Source: Cyanophora paradoxa (taxonomy: Eukaryota > Glaucocystophyceae > Cyanophorales > Cyanophoraceae). Taken from it: DNA of 50,643 nt. The translations under genes were made by a program, and so were the position numbers. The notes beneath the pieces were generated by a model that ran no database searches, was not told the DNA's origin, and saw only the letters and a program-made list of their open reading frames with translations. Positions 22,446 through 32,829 of the stretch are shown here, one piece after another. The stretch spans positions 1 to 50,643 of the forward strand of contig QPMI01000041.1 of the NCBI GenBank assembly GCA_004431415.1. Reading direction: 5' to 3'. Position 1 is the first letter of the stretch, and each line of letters starts with the position of its first letter.

Positions 22446-22727
22446 TGTCGGATGGGAAGATTCCCACCCGATTAGGCACCCGCGCAGTACTGCGCGGGGC
22501 CGGCTCCCTGTGCTGGAGCAGCTGTAGATGCAGGCTGGTGTATTCACTGTGTACCCGGAAGACTACTGACTCTGTACCCCTAAGACAGGTAGAGGCAGGC
22601 CAGCGTAGGCTACCGAGAGGTAAGCCTACAGGAAGAGAGACTATGCTAAGCCACTCAGGTTACGTCAGGCACCAACTAGCTCTAGTCACTAAGTCACCGC
22701 AAGGCCGGGGAATCGAGCCAAGCGACA
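22446..22727 (-). repeat. LTR (right; 5' LTR on the minus reading)
   Basis: Same 282 bp as the left LTR; the only difference I noticed is A at 22721 against G at 10765. Flanked on the right by CCCGG, the target duplication. Confidence 0.88.
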
Positions 22728-22980
22728 CCCGGGCCAGCCCTAAGCCCGGGCCGCCAGGCTGAAGCCCTGCCAGGCTGAGGCTAGCGCTAGGGACCAGCTG
22801 GCCTGCAGCTGTGGGCGGCGCCCCAAGTGATCATGATCATGATTGCGCTCGCGTTAACGTTTTGCGCTCGCGATCGCCCCCCGCGGCCTCAGTTTCGGGC
22901 CTTCCATTTCGCCGCGAAAAGCAGGCGACTCCCGTCCCGGTTTTTTGTATGGGCCAGTTTGCAACTTGATCCGGCCGCCG

Positions 22981-23022
22981 CCATAGTAAAAACCGGGGAC
23001 ATGTCCCGGTTTTTTACTATGG
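22981..23022. repeat. 42-bp near-perfect palindrome with GTCCCGGTTTTTT repeats
   Basis: Arms CCATAGTAAAAACCGGGGAC and GTCCCGGTTTTTTACTATGG meet at an ACATGT-type centre and differ by one base in each homopolymer. The arm motif GTCCCGGTTTTTT also occurs just left (about 22936) and just right (about 23025). That gives three direct copies and one inverted copy in about 110 bp. Confidence 0.75.
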
Positions 23023-23441
23023 CGTCCCGGTTTTTTCGGTACCGAGCTCGGATCCCGCAGGGTCCGCTTTTCACACAAAGCCGCTTTTCACATAGCTGCA
23101 GCCTGCAGAACATGATGTGACATAGCTATAGGCTACAGCACGCGGAAACTCGATAGTGGTAAACGTTGGGGCAGCGTGCTAGCGCTAGAAGCCAGCCGCG
23201 GCACAGTGCCGCTGGGAGCGGCGGGCGGAGGCACTGAACGTAGAAAGAGAGGCGCTGGCCTGGTGCTAGCTGACGACTGGAGCCGGAGCAGTGGGCTGGG
23301 GCCGCCGGACAGCGGGGCGACGGCGCCGGCGGGGCGGGGCGGGGCGCGGTGGAATGGCGGCCGCGGCTCCGGGGCGGCGAGCCGCGCGGCGGATCAGTAG
23401 CGCCAATCCTCCTCACGCAGCTGCGAGCAGGCGCCAGGGAA

Positions 23442-23533
23442 GCGCGTCTCTCACCCGAACCACGCAGCCCTCAGGCTGCGAGTCTCCGCCCCGCGCGAAG
23501 GATGACAGGCTGCGTGGTTCGGGTGAGACGCGC
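23442..23533. repeat. Inverted repeat, 26-bp arms, about 38-nt loop
   Basis: Left arm starts GCGCGTCTCTCACCCGAACC and ends CACGCAGCC. Right arm is GGCTGCGTGGTTCGGGTGAG then ACGCGC. The arms are complementary apart from a 2-base TC insertion in the left arm. Confidence 0.75.
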
Positions 23534-24710
23534 GCGGCCGCGGCCACGGGCTTCGGATCCGCTCACCAGCAAGAGCAGCGTGCGACGAGCACCTACATCC
23601 GCATCACCGGATGCCGGGCGGCCCGCTAGCTCTGCGCGATGGGTGCACGCGTACGGGTGAGATACTGCGCGCCGCCGAGAACGGGTGCAGGGGTGACCGA
23701 CCAGAGCACGCTCAGGATCGCGAATGAATCGACAGCTGCAGGCGGCTCATGCCGCCCTAGCTGCGATGCAGCCCTAGCTGTTTGCAGACCGCGCGCGGTT
23801 CAGCCGGCTGCGGACGATCCAAGAAGGCAGCTCAACGTGCTCGAAGGTTCCTCAAGGCGGGGCACGAGGCGGCGGCGTGCGAGGCGGCGGCTTGCGAGGC
23901 GGGATTGCCGTGGGCGGCGCTTCCGAGACAGGCCAATCGTGCTCTGGAACCGCGAATGAGCGCATTCTCCCGTCCAGCTGCTCGCCCGCACGCTGTGGAG
24001 CGAGATGCTGTCACGCACGATCTTTTTTGCGCCGGCTTGGGGTACCGCGCTCGCCCGTTCGCTTCGCTCCTCGGGCTTCGCAATGCGCTCTGATCATGAG
24101 GTGGTTGCCGGTGCGCTCTCTCTATGTCGTCTTTCTGCACTTGAATAACCGTCGCGGCTCGCAGTGCTTGCGAGCTCGTGCGGCGCCGCCGAGTTACAGC
24201 TTACGGCGCGCGCCCCGCGGCGCGCGCGCGTGGCTCGATGCCATGATGCGAATGGATTGCACGCCAGGCGTCGATCCGTGAGGCGGCCCAGGCCGTGCTT
24301 CTCCAGGCGCTGCGCATGCATATGCATATGCGGCACGGTACGCCTCCCAGCGCCGCGCCTCTTAGCTTCGGGCTTGAGCCTGGCGCTGACTTTCGATCTT
24401 TCTCCGCTTGCAGCGCGCTGCTCGACGCGCCGCACGCCGACGCGAACTTGCAATTGCGGTACATATGCATTTACGCCTCGCTTCATTCGAATGCAGAAGA
24501 CCTAGCTATCTTACGCCTGACACTACTTAGCTAGATGCACGGGATAGCGCATCGGTTGGGCCCTGAGGTACGGCAGCTCAAGGCTGCTTTCCCGGGAACC
24601 ACGTATCATAATACGTTGGCGATCGACCAGGGCGGATCGCCGTATGCCATTCCGGCCTCGCCCTTGCGAGTTCCGGAACAAGAACTCTCCGGGTAAGCGC
24701 GCTAGGCGCC

Positions 24711-24970
24711 TGTACCCCGGTGAGGGCCGTTGCGGGACCGAGGCGGTGTACCCCGCTCGGGGTACTCCGCTCGGGGCCGTCGCGGGGCCGATCGGGGTAC
24801 CCCGCTCGGGGGTACACTTGATCGGGGCCGCTTGGACGCTGTACCCCTCTCCGGGGTACGCGTTCGGCCTCGGGCCGCGCCTTGTGGGGCCGGTTGGGGC
24901 GAACGGCGTACCCCGGGGAGGGGTACGCGGTTTCTTCCGGGTTCGGGGATCCGAAGCCGGGTACCGCCGC
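24711..24970. repeat. Clustered GTACCCC / GGGGTAC motifs
   Basis: About a dozen GTACCCC or GGGGTAC motifs in both orientations, spaced 15-50 bp, within GC-rich context (GGTGTACCCCGCTCGGGGTA and similar). Pairs can form small hairpins around CCGCTCGG. Origin unknown. Confidence 0.5.
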
Positions 24971-25479
24971 CGGAGGCCGCGGGGGTGAGCGTAGCGAACG
25001 CAGCACGAATGCAGTACCCCCTACCAAACAAGAGTCAGGTCACAGCCAGCCAGAATAGCATACATAAGAACAAGAGCGATCAAGAGGGCGAGGGTTGCAC
25101 CACCCTCCTCCTGCCCCCCCCCCCCTCTTTTCTCCCCCCCGCCACCTCAACGTGTCTTCGGACGCTGAGCCCCATCCCCAGCGCACTGTGCTGTAGGGGA
25201 ACGGGCAGAGAGCGTGAATTCGGACAACAACATGCCATGATGGGGCCGGGGGGCCAAGAAGCCCGAGGTAACGAGCCGGCACAGAAGGCTGGGGAGGTTC
25301 TCGCCGTGCCCCTATGGGACAGTCGACTAACTGGGGCGGCGCTTGATAGTTGCGCCGCCAGATCCCGCCGCCAACAATTGGCAAGTCATGCTGGGCGGTG
25401 CGGGCCAGGGCGCGCTACGGGTGGGGGCGGGCAAGGTGGCCGCACGTGCACTGCGCGTCGGCGTGAAGTCGCGCGAGGC

Positions 25480-28400
25480 CGTTACGGACCTCGGGGCCGC
25501 GGCGGAATGTTAAAACACTCCAGCCGGTGCGCATCGACAGCAGGCCCACCGACGGCCCGCCCTGCGCCAGCAGGCGGGGCGGCGGCAGCGGACGAGCAAG
25601 ATCGTGGGGCCGCGCGCGGTCGCTACGTATACAGACCTCGGGGCGGTGGCGGAGCCTGAGCTCCAGCCGGAGAGTGCCGCGGGCGAGCCAGCGGCCGGCC
25701 TGCCCTGCGCCAGCAGCTAGCAGGTCAGGCGGCGGCGGCTAGCCGAGCCGCAGCGCGGGGCCGCGCGAGGTGGCTACGGACCTTGGGGCGACGGTGGAGC
25801 CTGGGCTCCCGCAGCAGGGCTGCGGGCACGCCAGCGGTCAGTCTGCCTTGTGCAAGCAGGCGAGGCGGCGGCGGCGAGCTTGGCGGCGGTGCGGGGCCGC
25901 GCGAGGCCGGTACCGGCCTCGGGGCGGGGGCGGAGCCTTCAGCTCCAGCCCGTGAGCGCTGCGGGCGAGCCAGCGGCCGGCCCGCCCTGCACTAGCAGGT
26001 CGGTCGGGGGCGGTGAGCCGGGCGGCGGCTCGGGGCCACGCAAGGTTGTAACGGACCTCGGGGCTGAGGTGGAGCCTTGAGCTCCAGCACGAGAGCGCCA
26101 CGGGCGAGCCCCACGGCTGGTACGTCTTTGTGCAGGCAGGCGAGGAGGCGGCGGCGAGCTCAACGGCGGCGCGGGCCGCGCGAGGCTGCTACGGCCTCGG
26201 GGCGGAGGCGGAGCCTGGGGCTCCAGCAAGGGAGCGCCGCGGGCGAGACAGCGGCCGCCCCGCCCTGCGCCAGCAGGTTAGGCGGTGGTGGCGCGCTCCG
26301 CAGCGGCGAGGGCCGCGCGAGGTCGCTGCGGACCTTGGGCGGAAGCGGAGCGCTGCGCTCCAGCAGGGGAGCGCCACGAGCGAGCCAGCGGTCGGCCAAC
26401 CTTGCGCAAGCAGGTTTGCGGCGGCGGCAAGCTCGGCGGCGGTGCGGGGCCGCGCGAGGTCGAGATGGGCCTCGGGCCGTGGTGGAGCCTGGAGCTCCAG
26501 CAGGAGAACGCCGCGGGTGGGCCAGAGGCCGGCCCGCCCTGTGCCAGCATGTCAGACGGCGGCGGCGCGCGTTGTGGTGGCACAGGGTCGCGCGAGGTCG
26601 CTACCGACCTCGGGGCGATGGTGGGGCCTGGAGCTCAGTAGGAGAGCTCCGTGGGCGAGCCCGCGGTCGGCCCGCCCTGCGCTAGCAGTCGAGGCGGCGG
26701 CGGCTGGGGGCCGCGCGAGGTCGTTGCGGACCTCGGGGCGGTGGTGGGCCATAAGCTTCAGCAGGAGAGCGCTGCTGGCGAGCCAGAGGCCGGCCCGCCC
26801 TGCGCAAGCAGGTTATGCGGCGGCGGCGAGCTCAGTGGCGGCGCGGGGACGCGCGAGGTCGCTGCCGACCTCGGGGCGGGGGTGGAGCCTCGCGCTCCAG
26901 CCAGGAAGCGTCGCGGGCGAGCTAGAGACCGGCCCGCCCTACGCAAGCTGGGGGAGCGATGGCGGCGGGCCGAGCGGTAGTGTGGGCCGCGCGAGGTCGC
27001 TTCAGACCTCGGGGAGGTGGTGGAGCCTCGAGCTCCAGCCGGGGAGTGCCGTGGGCAAGCCAAAGGCCGGCCCGCCTTGCGTACGCAGGTCAGGCGGCGG
27101 TGGCGAGCCGAGCTGTGGCATGGGGCCACGCGAGGTCGCCACGGACCTTGGGGCGGCGGCGGAGCTTTGAGCTCCAGTAGGAGGCGCTGCGGGCGAGCCA
27201 GCGGCCGGCCCGCCCTGCGCAAGCAGGTCAGGCGGCGGCGGCGAGCCGAGCGGCGGCGCGGGGCCACGCGAGGTCGCAGTAGACCTCGGTGTAGTAGCGG
27301 GGCCTGGAGCTTCAGCCAGGGGGCCTTGCGGGCGAGCCAGGGGCCGGCCCGCCCTGCGCAAGCAGGTCGGGCGGAGGCGGCGGGTCGAGCAGCGGCGCGG
27401 GGCCGCGCGAGGCCGTGACGGACCTCGGGGCCGCGAAGGAGCCTTGAGCTCCAGCAGGGGGTGACGTGGGCGAGCCAGAGGCCGGTCAGCCCTGCGCAAG
27501 CAGGCGAGGTGGCGGCGGGGAGCCGAGCGGCGGCGCGGGGCCGTGCGAGGTCGCTGCAGACCTCGGGGCGGTGGTGGAGGCTTGAGTTCCAGCAGGAGAG
27601 CGCTGCTGGCGAGCCAGCGACCGGCCTGCCCTTCGCGAGTAGGTCTGACGGCGGTAGCGGGTCGAGCGGCGGCGCGGGACCGCGCGAGGCCGCTACGGAC
27701 CTTCGGGCGGCGGCGGAGCTTTTTGCTACCGCAGGAGGCGCTGCGCGCGGTCCACCGGCCGGCCCGCCCTGCGCAAGCAGGTCAGGTGGCGGCGGCGAGT
27801 TCCGCGGCGGCGCGGGATCGCGCGAGGTTGCTGCAGACCTTGGAGCGGTGGCGGAGCCTTGAGCTCCAGCCAGGAAGCGTCCGACGGCCGCGGGCGGGCT
27901 ACGGGCCGGCCCGCCCTGTGCCAGCCGGTCAAGCGGAGGCAGCGAGCCGGGCGATGGCGCCGGGCCGCGCGAGGTCGCTGCAGACCTCGGGGAGGTGGTG
28001 GAGCCTTGAGCTCCAGCAGGAGAGCGCGGTGGGTGGCCAGCGGCCGCCCGCCCTGCACCCGCAGGTCAGGCGGCGGCGGCAAGCCGGGTGGCGGCGTGGG
28101 GCTGTGCGAGGCCGTGAACGGACCTCGGGGTGGAGGTGGAGCCCTGGGCTCCAGCCGGGGAGCGCTGCATGCGAGCCAGCGGCCGGCCCGCCCTGCGCAA
28201 GCAGGTGATGCGGCGGCGGCGGGCCGAGCAGCAGCGCGGGGCTGCGCGAGGCCGTGACGGACCTCGGGGCGGAGGTGGAGCCCTGGGCTCCAGCCGGGGA
28301 GCGCTGTATGCGAGCCAGCGGCCGGCCCGTCCTGCGCAAGCAGGTTATGCGGCGGCGGCGAGCCGAGCGGCAGCGTGGGCCGTGCGAGGCCGTGATGGAC

Positions 28401-31400
28401 CGCGGGGCGGAGGTGGGGCCCTGGGCTCCAGCCGGAGGGCGCCGCGGGCGAGTCAGCGGCTGGCCCGCCCTGCGCAAGCAGGTTATGCGGCGGTGGCGGG
28501 TCGAGCGGCGGCGTGGCGGGGCCGCGCGAGGTCGTGACGGACCTCGCGGCGGAGGCGGAGCCCTGGGCTCCAGCCGGAGAGCGCCGCGGTCGAGACAGCG
28601 GCCGACCTGTCCCGTGCAAGCAGGGCAGGCGGCGGCGGCGGGTCGAGAGGCGGGCGCGGGGCCGCGCGAGGTCGTTTTTGGACCGCAGGGCGGAGGTGGA
28701 GCCCTGGGCTCCAGCCGGAGAGCGCCGCGGTCGAGCCAGCGGCCTGCCCGCCCTACGCAAGCAGGTTAAGCGACGGTGGCGGGTCGGGCAGCAGCGCGGG
28801 GCCGCGCGAGGCGTGACGGACCGCGGGGCGGAGGTGGGGCCCTGGGCTCCAGCCGGAGGGCGCCGCGGGCGAGTCAGCGGCTGGCCCGCCCTGCGCAAGC
28901 AGGTTATGCGGCGGCGGCGGGTCTTAAGCGGCGGTGGCGGGTCGAGCGGCGGCGGGGCTGCGCGAGGCCGTGACGGACCGCGGGCGGAGGTGGGCCCTGG
29001 GCTCCAGCCGGAGAGCGCCGCGGTCGAGCCAGCTGCCGGCCCGCCCTGCGCAGGCAGGTTATGCGGCGGTGGCGGGTCGAGTGGCGGCGCGGGGCCGCGC
29101 GAGGCCGTGAACGGACCTCGGGGCGGAGGTGAAGCCCTGGACTCCGGCCGGGGGCGCTGCATGCGAGCCAGCGGCCGGCCCGCCCTGCGCAAGCAGGTTA
29201 CGCGGCGGCGGCGGGTCGAGCGGCAGCGCGGGGTCGCGCGAAGCCGTGACGGACCTCGGGGCGGAGGTGGAGCCCTGGGCTCCAGCCGGGGGGCGCTGCA
29301 TGCGAGCCAGCGGCCGGCCCTGCGCAGGCATGTTATGCGGCAGCGGCGGGTCGAGCGGTAGCGCGGGGCTGCGCGCGGCCGTGACAGGCCTCGGGGTGAA
29401 GGTGGAGCCCTGGGCTCCAGCCGGGGAGCGCTGCATGCGAGCCAGCGGCCGGCCCGCCCTGCGCCAGCAGGTCAGGCAGTGGCGGTACGCCGAGCTGCAG
29501 CGCGGGGCCGCGCGAGGCCGTGACGGACCTCGGGGCAGCGGTGGAGCCCTGAGCTCCAGCCGGGGAGCGCTGCATGCGAGCCAGTGGCCGGCCCGCCCTG
29601 TGCAAGCAGGTTATGCGGCGGCGGTGGTCGAGCGGCAGCGCGGGCTGCGCGAGGCCGTGACGGACCTCGGGGCGGAGGTGGAGCCCTGGACTCCAGCCGT
29701 GGAGAGCTGCATGCGAGCCAGCGGCCGGCCCGCCTGCGAAAGCAGGTTATGCGGCGGCGGCGGGTCGAGCAGCAGCGCGGGGCTGCGCGAGGCCGTGATT
29801 GACCTCGGGGCGGAGGTGGGGCCCTGGGCTCCAGCCGGGAGCGCTGCATGCGAGCCAACGGGCGGCCCGCCCTGCGCAAGCAGGTTATGCAGCGGTGGAG
29901 GGTCGAGCGGCAGCGCAGGGCCGTGCGAAGCCGTGACGGACCCCGGGAGCGGAGGTGGAGCCCTGGACTCCAGCCGGGGGCGCTGCATGCGAACCAGCGG
30001 CCGGCCCGCCTGCGCAAGCAGGTTTTTCGGCGGCGGCGGGTCGAGCGGCAGTGCGGGCCGCGCGAGGCCGTGACGGACCTCGGGGCGGAGGTGGAGCCCT
30101 GGGCTCCAGCCGGGGAGTGCTGCATGCGAGCCAGCGGCCAGCCCGCCCTGCGCAAGCAGGTTATGCGGCGGCGGCGGGTCGAGCGGCAGCGCGGGGCCGC
30201 GCGAGGCCGTGACGGACCTCGGGTGGAGGTGGGGCCCTGGGCTCGAGCGGGGAGCGCTGCCTGCGAGCCAGCGGCTGGCCCGCCCCGCGCCAGCACTGCG
30301 GCAGGTTATGCGGCGGCGGCGGGTCGAGCGGCAGCGCGGGGCCGCGCGAGGCCGTGACGGACCTCGGGGCGGAGGTGGAGCCCTGGGCTCCAGCCGGGGA
30401 GTGCTGCATGCGAGCCAGCGGCCGGCCCGCCCTGCGCAAGCAGGTGATGCGGCGGCGGCGGGCCGAGCAGCAGTGCGGTGCCACGCGAGGCTGTGATGGA
30501 CCTCGGGCGGAGATGGAGCCCTGGGCTCCAGCCGGGGAGCGCGGCAGGTGAGCCAGCGGCCGGCCCGCCCTGTGCAAGCAGGTCAGGCGGCGGCGGCGGG
30601 TCGAGCGGCGGCGCGGGGCCGCGCGAGGCCGTGAACGGACCTCGGGGCGGAGGTGAAGCCCTGGACTCCGGCCGGGGGCGCTGCATGCGAGCCAGCGGCC
30701 GGCCCGCCTGCGCAAGCAGGGCAGGCGGCGGCGGCGGGTCGAGCGGCGGGCGCGGGGCCGCGCGAGGTCGTTTTTGGACCTCAGGGCGGAGGTGGAGCCC
30801 TGGGCTCCAGCCGGAGAGCGCCGCGGTCGAGCCAGCGGCCGGCCCGCCCTGCGCAAGCAGGTTATGCGGCGGCGGCGGGTCGAGCGGCAGCGCGGGGCCG
30901 TGCGAGGCCGTGACGGACCTCGGGGCGGAGGCGGAGCCCTGGGCTCCAGCCGGGGAGCGCTGCATGCGAGCCAGCGGCCGGCCCGCCCTGCGCAAGCAGG
31001 TTAAGCGGCGGTGGCGGGTCGAGCGGCGGCGGGGCCGCGCGAGGCCGTGACGGACCGTGGTGCGGAGGCGGAGCCCTGGGCTCCAGCGGGGAGCGCTGCA
31101 TGCGAGCCAGCGGCCGGCCCGCCCTGCGCAAGCAGGTTATGCGGCGGCGGCGGGTCGAGCGGCAGCGCGGGGCCGCGCGAAGCCGTGACGGACCTCGGGC
31201 AGAGGTGGAGCCCTGGGCTCCAGCCGGGGAGCGCTGCATGCGAGCCAGCGGTCGGCCCGCCCTGCGCAAGCAGGTTATGCGGCGGCGGCGGGTCTGAAGC
31301 GGTGGTGGCGGGTCGAGCGGCGGCGGGGCTGCGCGAGGCCGTGACGGACCGCGGGGCGGAGGTGGGGCCCTGGGCTCCAGCTGGGGAGCGCTGCATGCGA

Positions 31401-32190
31401 GCCAACGGGCGGCCCGCCCTGCGCCAGCAGGTCAGGCAGTGGCGGTACGCCGAGCTGCAGCGCGGGCCGCGCGAGGCCGTGACGGACCTCGGGCAGAGGT
31501 GGAGCCTGGGCTCCAGCCGGGGAGCGCTGCATGCGAGCCAGCGGTCGGCCCGCCTGCGCAAGCAGGTTATGCGGCGGCGGCGGGTCTGAAGCGGCGGTGG
31601 CGGGTCGAGCGGCGGCGGGGCTGCGCGAGGCCGTGACGGACCGTGGGGCGGAGGTGGGGCCCTGGGCTCCAGCCGGGGAGCGCTGCATGCGAGCCAACGG
31701 GCGGCCCGCCCTGCGCAAGCAGGTTATGCGGCGGTGGCGGGTCGAGCGGCGGCGCGGCGGGGCCGCGCGAGGCCGCGACGGACCTCGGGGCGTCGGTGGA
31801 ACCCTGGGCTCTAGCTGGAGAGTGCCGCATACGAGCCAGCGGCCTGCCCGCCCTGCGTAAGCAGGTTACGCGGCGGCGGCGGGTCGCGCAGCAGCGCGGG
31901 GCCGCGCGAGGTCGCGACGGACCTCGGGGCGGAGGTGGAGCCCTGGGCTCCAGCCGGAGAGCGACGCAGGCGAGCCAGCTGCCGGCCCGCCCTGCGTAAG
32001 CAGGTTATGCAGCGGCGGCGGGTCGAGCGGCGGTGCGAGGCCATGCGAGACCGCGACGGACCTCGGGGCGGAGGTGGGGCCTGGGCTCCAGCCGGGGGGC
32101 GCCGCAGGCGAGCCAGCGGTCGGTCCGCCCTGCGCCAGCAGGTCCGGCGGTGGCGGCGAGCCGAGCGGCGCGGATGCGCGGAAGGTCGTC
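25480..32190. repeat. Tandem array, unit about 138 bp, about 48 copies
   Basis: Each unit carries GCGAGCCAGCGGCCGGCCCG, CCCTGCGCAAGCAGGTTATG, CGGCGGCGGGTCGAGCGG, a GCGGGGCCGCGCGAGG core, GTGACGGACCTCGGGGCGG and GGAGCCCTGGGCTCCAGCC. Measured steps are 136-140 bp, with one of 147. Left units (25.5-28.1 kb) are divergent, while those at 28.1-31.7 kb are more uniform and contain GCTGCATGCGAGCC. Because units lack stops in several frames and are often not a multiple of three, long open frames arise on both strands (minus 27726-29192 is 488 codons). I treat these as by-products, not genes. Confidence 0.9.
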
Positions 32191-32544
32191 AGCGGCCGAC
32201 TCGCAGCGAGATCTAGAGCGCCAGCGAGGACGTCGACCGTAGTCCGCAGCGTAACGTGCCAGCGACAGCATTGCGGCAGCGGAAGCGCCAGCCAGGCAGC
32301 TGCAGCTGCAGTTGCGGTGTCGGGCGCCGCGGCGTCGGCTGACTCAGTGAGTCCGGGCTGACTCGCAGTGTCTCGCACGCGCACGGCGGCTGCGGCTGCA
32401 GTACGGCGGCTAGTTTTCGTGCGGCCGCCCGGCCGCCGGCCGGGCATGTGGCGATATCGATGCGCTGCTGATGCGCACTGCGGCAGCGGATTCTGAGCGG
32501 AAGCGCCCGGAATTCGAAGCGCCAGCCTGGCACTGCGGCAGCGA

Positions 32545-32600
32545 GACCGCGCGCCGCGCGCGCGCGCGCCGCGCGCGCGGCCGCGGGCGCCCCGGCCCGG
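32545..32600. repeat. Alternating CG tract
   Basis: About 40 bp of almost unbroken CGCG alternation (GCGCCGCGCGCGCGCGCGCC...) followed by a CCGCGG/CCCGGGCC-rich stretch. Sequence of this type can adopt Z-DNA. Nearby, GAAGCGCCAGCC and CTGCGGCAGCG occur twice (32270-32310 and 32510-32545). Confidence 0.5.
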
Positions 32601-32680
32601 GCCGGCCGCCGCGGCCCGCGGGTTCGCGGGTCCGCCGGTCCAGCGCCGGCGGCCGGCGGCGGCCGGGTTCGCGTTTTTTT

Positions 32681-32763
32681 TTTTGTTTTTGTTTTGTTTG
32701 TTTTAGGTCGAATCAACCATTGAATTGACTAAAATCGACCGAAAACAAACAAAAAACAAAAAC
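32681..32763. repeat. Inverted repeat with T-rich / A-rich arms
   Basis: Left arm GTTTTTGTTTTGTTTGTTTT then AGGTCGA. Right arm TCGACCGAAAACAAACAAAA then AACAAAAAC. A spacer of about 25 bp contains ATTGAATTGAC. Arms of about 30 nt pair with few mismatches, in the middle of otherwise GC-rich DNA. Confidence 0.7.
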
Positions 32764-32829
32764 ACTCTGCGATCGCGATCGATCGCGAGGCGGCCGGCAT
32801 GCGCAGCGGGCACTCCGACGGAGTGCGGC

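Larger units (their letters stand above)
10490..22727 (-). mobile_element. LTR retrotransposon, 12.2 kb, large non-autonomous type
   Basis: Two direct 282-bp repeats (10490-10771 and 22446-22727) differ at only about one position by eye. Each starts TGTCG and ends CGACA, the TG...CA ends of LTRs. The bases CCCGG occur just before the left LTR (10485-10489) and just after the right one (22728-22732), a 5-bp target duplication. A purine-rich tract next to the left LTR on the minus strand (AGCGGAAGAGGAGT) suggests the element reads leftwards. I find no protease, reverse transcriptase, RNase H, integrase or zinc-knuckle pattern in the 11.7-kb interior on either strand. It resembles a LARD-type element that would need enzymes from elsewhere. 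Near-identical LTRs imply recent insertion. Confidence 0.85.
22733..25400. other. Intergenic region with inverted repeats, no gene seen
   Basis: Holds the hairpins at 22981-23022 and 23442-23533, the GTACCCC cluster at 24711-24970 and a C-rich tract near 25110-25140. Open frames are overlapping and of low complexity. Nothing coding could be supported. Confidence 0.5.

Noticed and set aside
23039-23057. GGTACCGAGCTCGGATCC, identical to a common cloning-vector polylinker
   Set aside because: Vector contamination considered. The surrounding bases do not continue any vector, and this region is full of such palindromic hexamers, so coincidence is likelier. A vector screen would settle it.
27726-29192. 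488-codon minus-strand open frame
   Set aside because: It lies inside the 138-bp tandem array. Similar long frames exist on both strands, and units of varying length force arbitrary frame changes, so it is explained by a stop-poor repeat.
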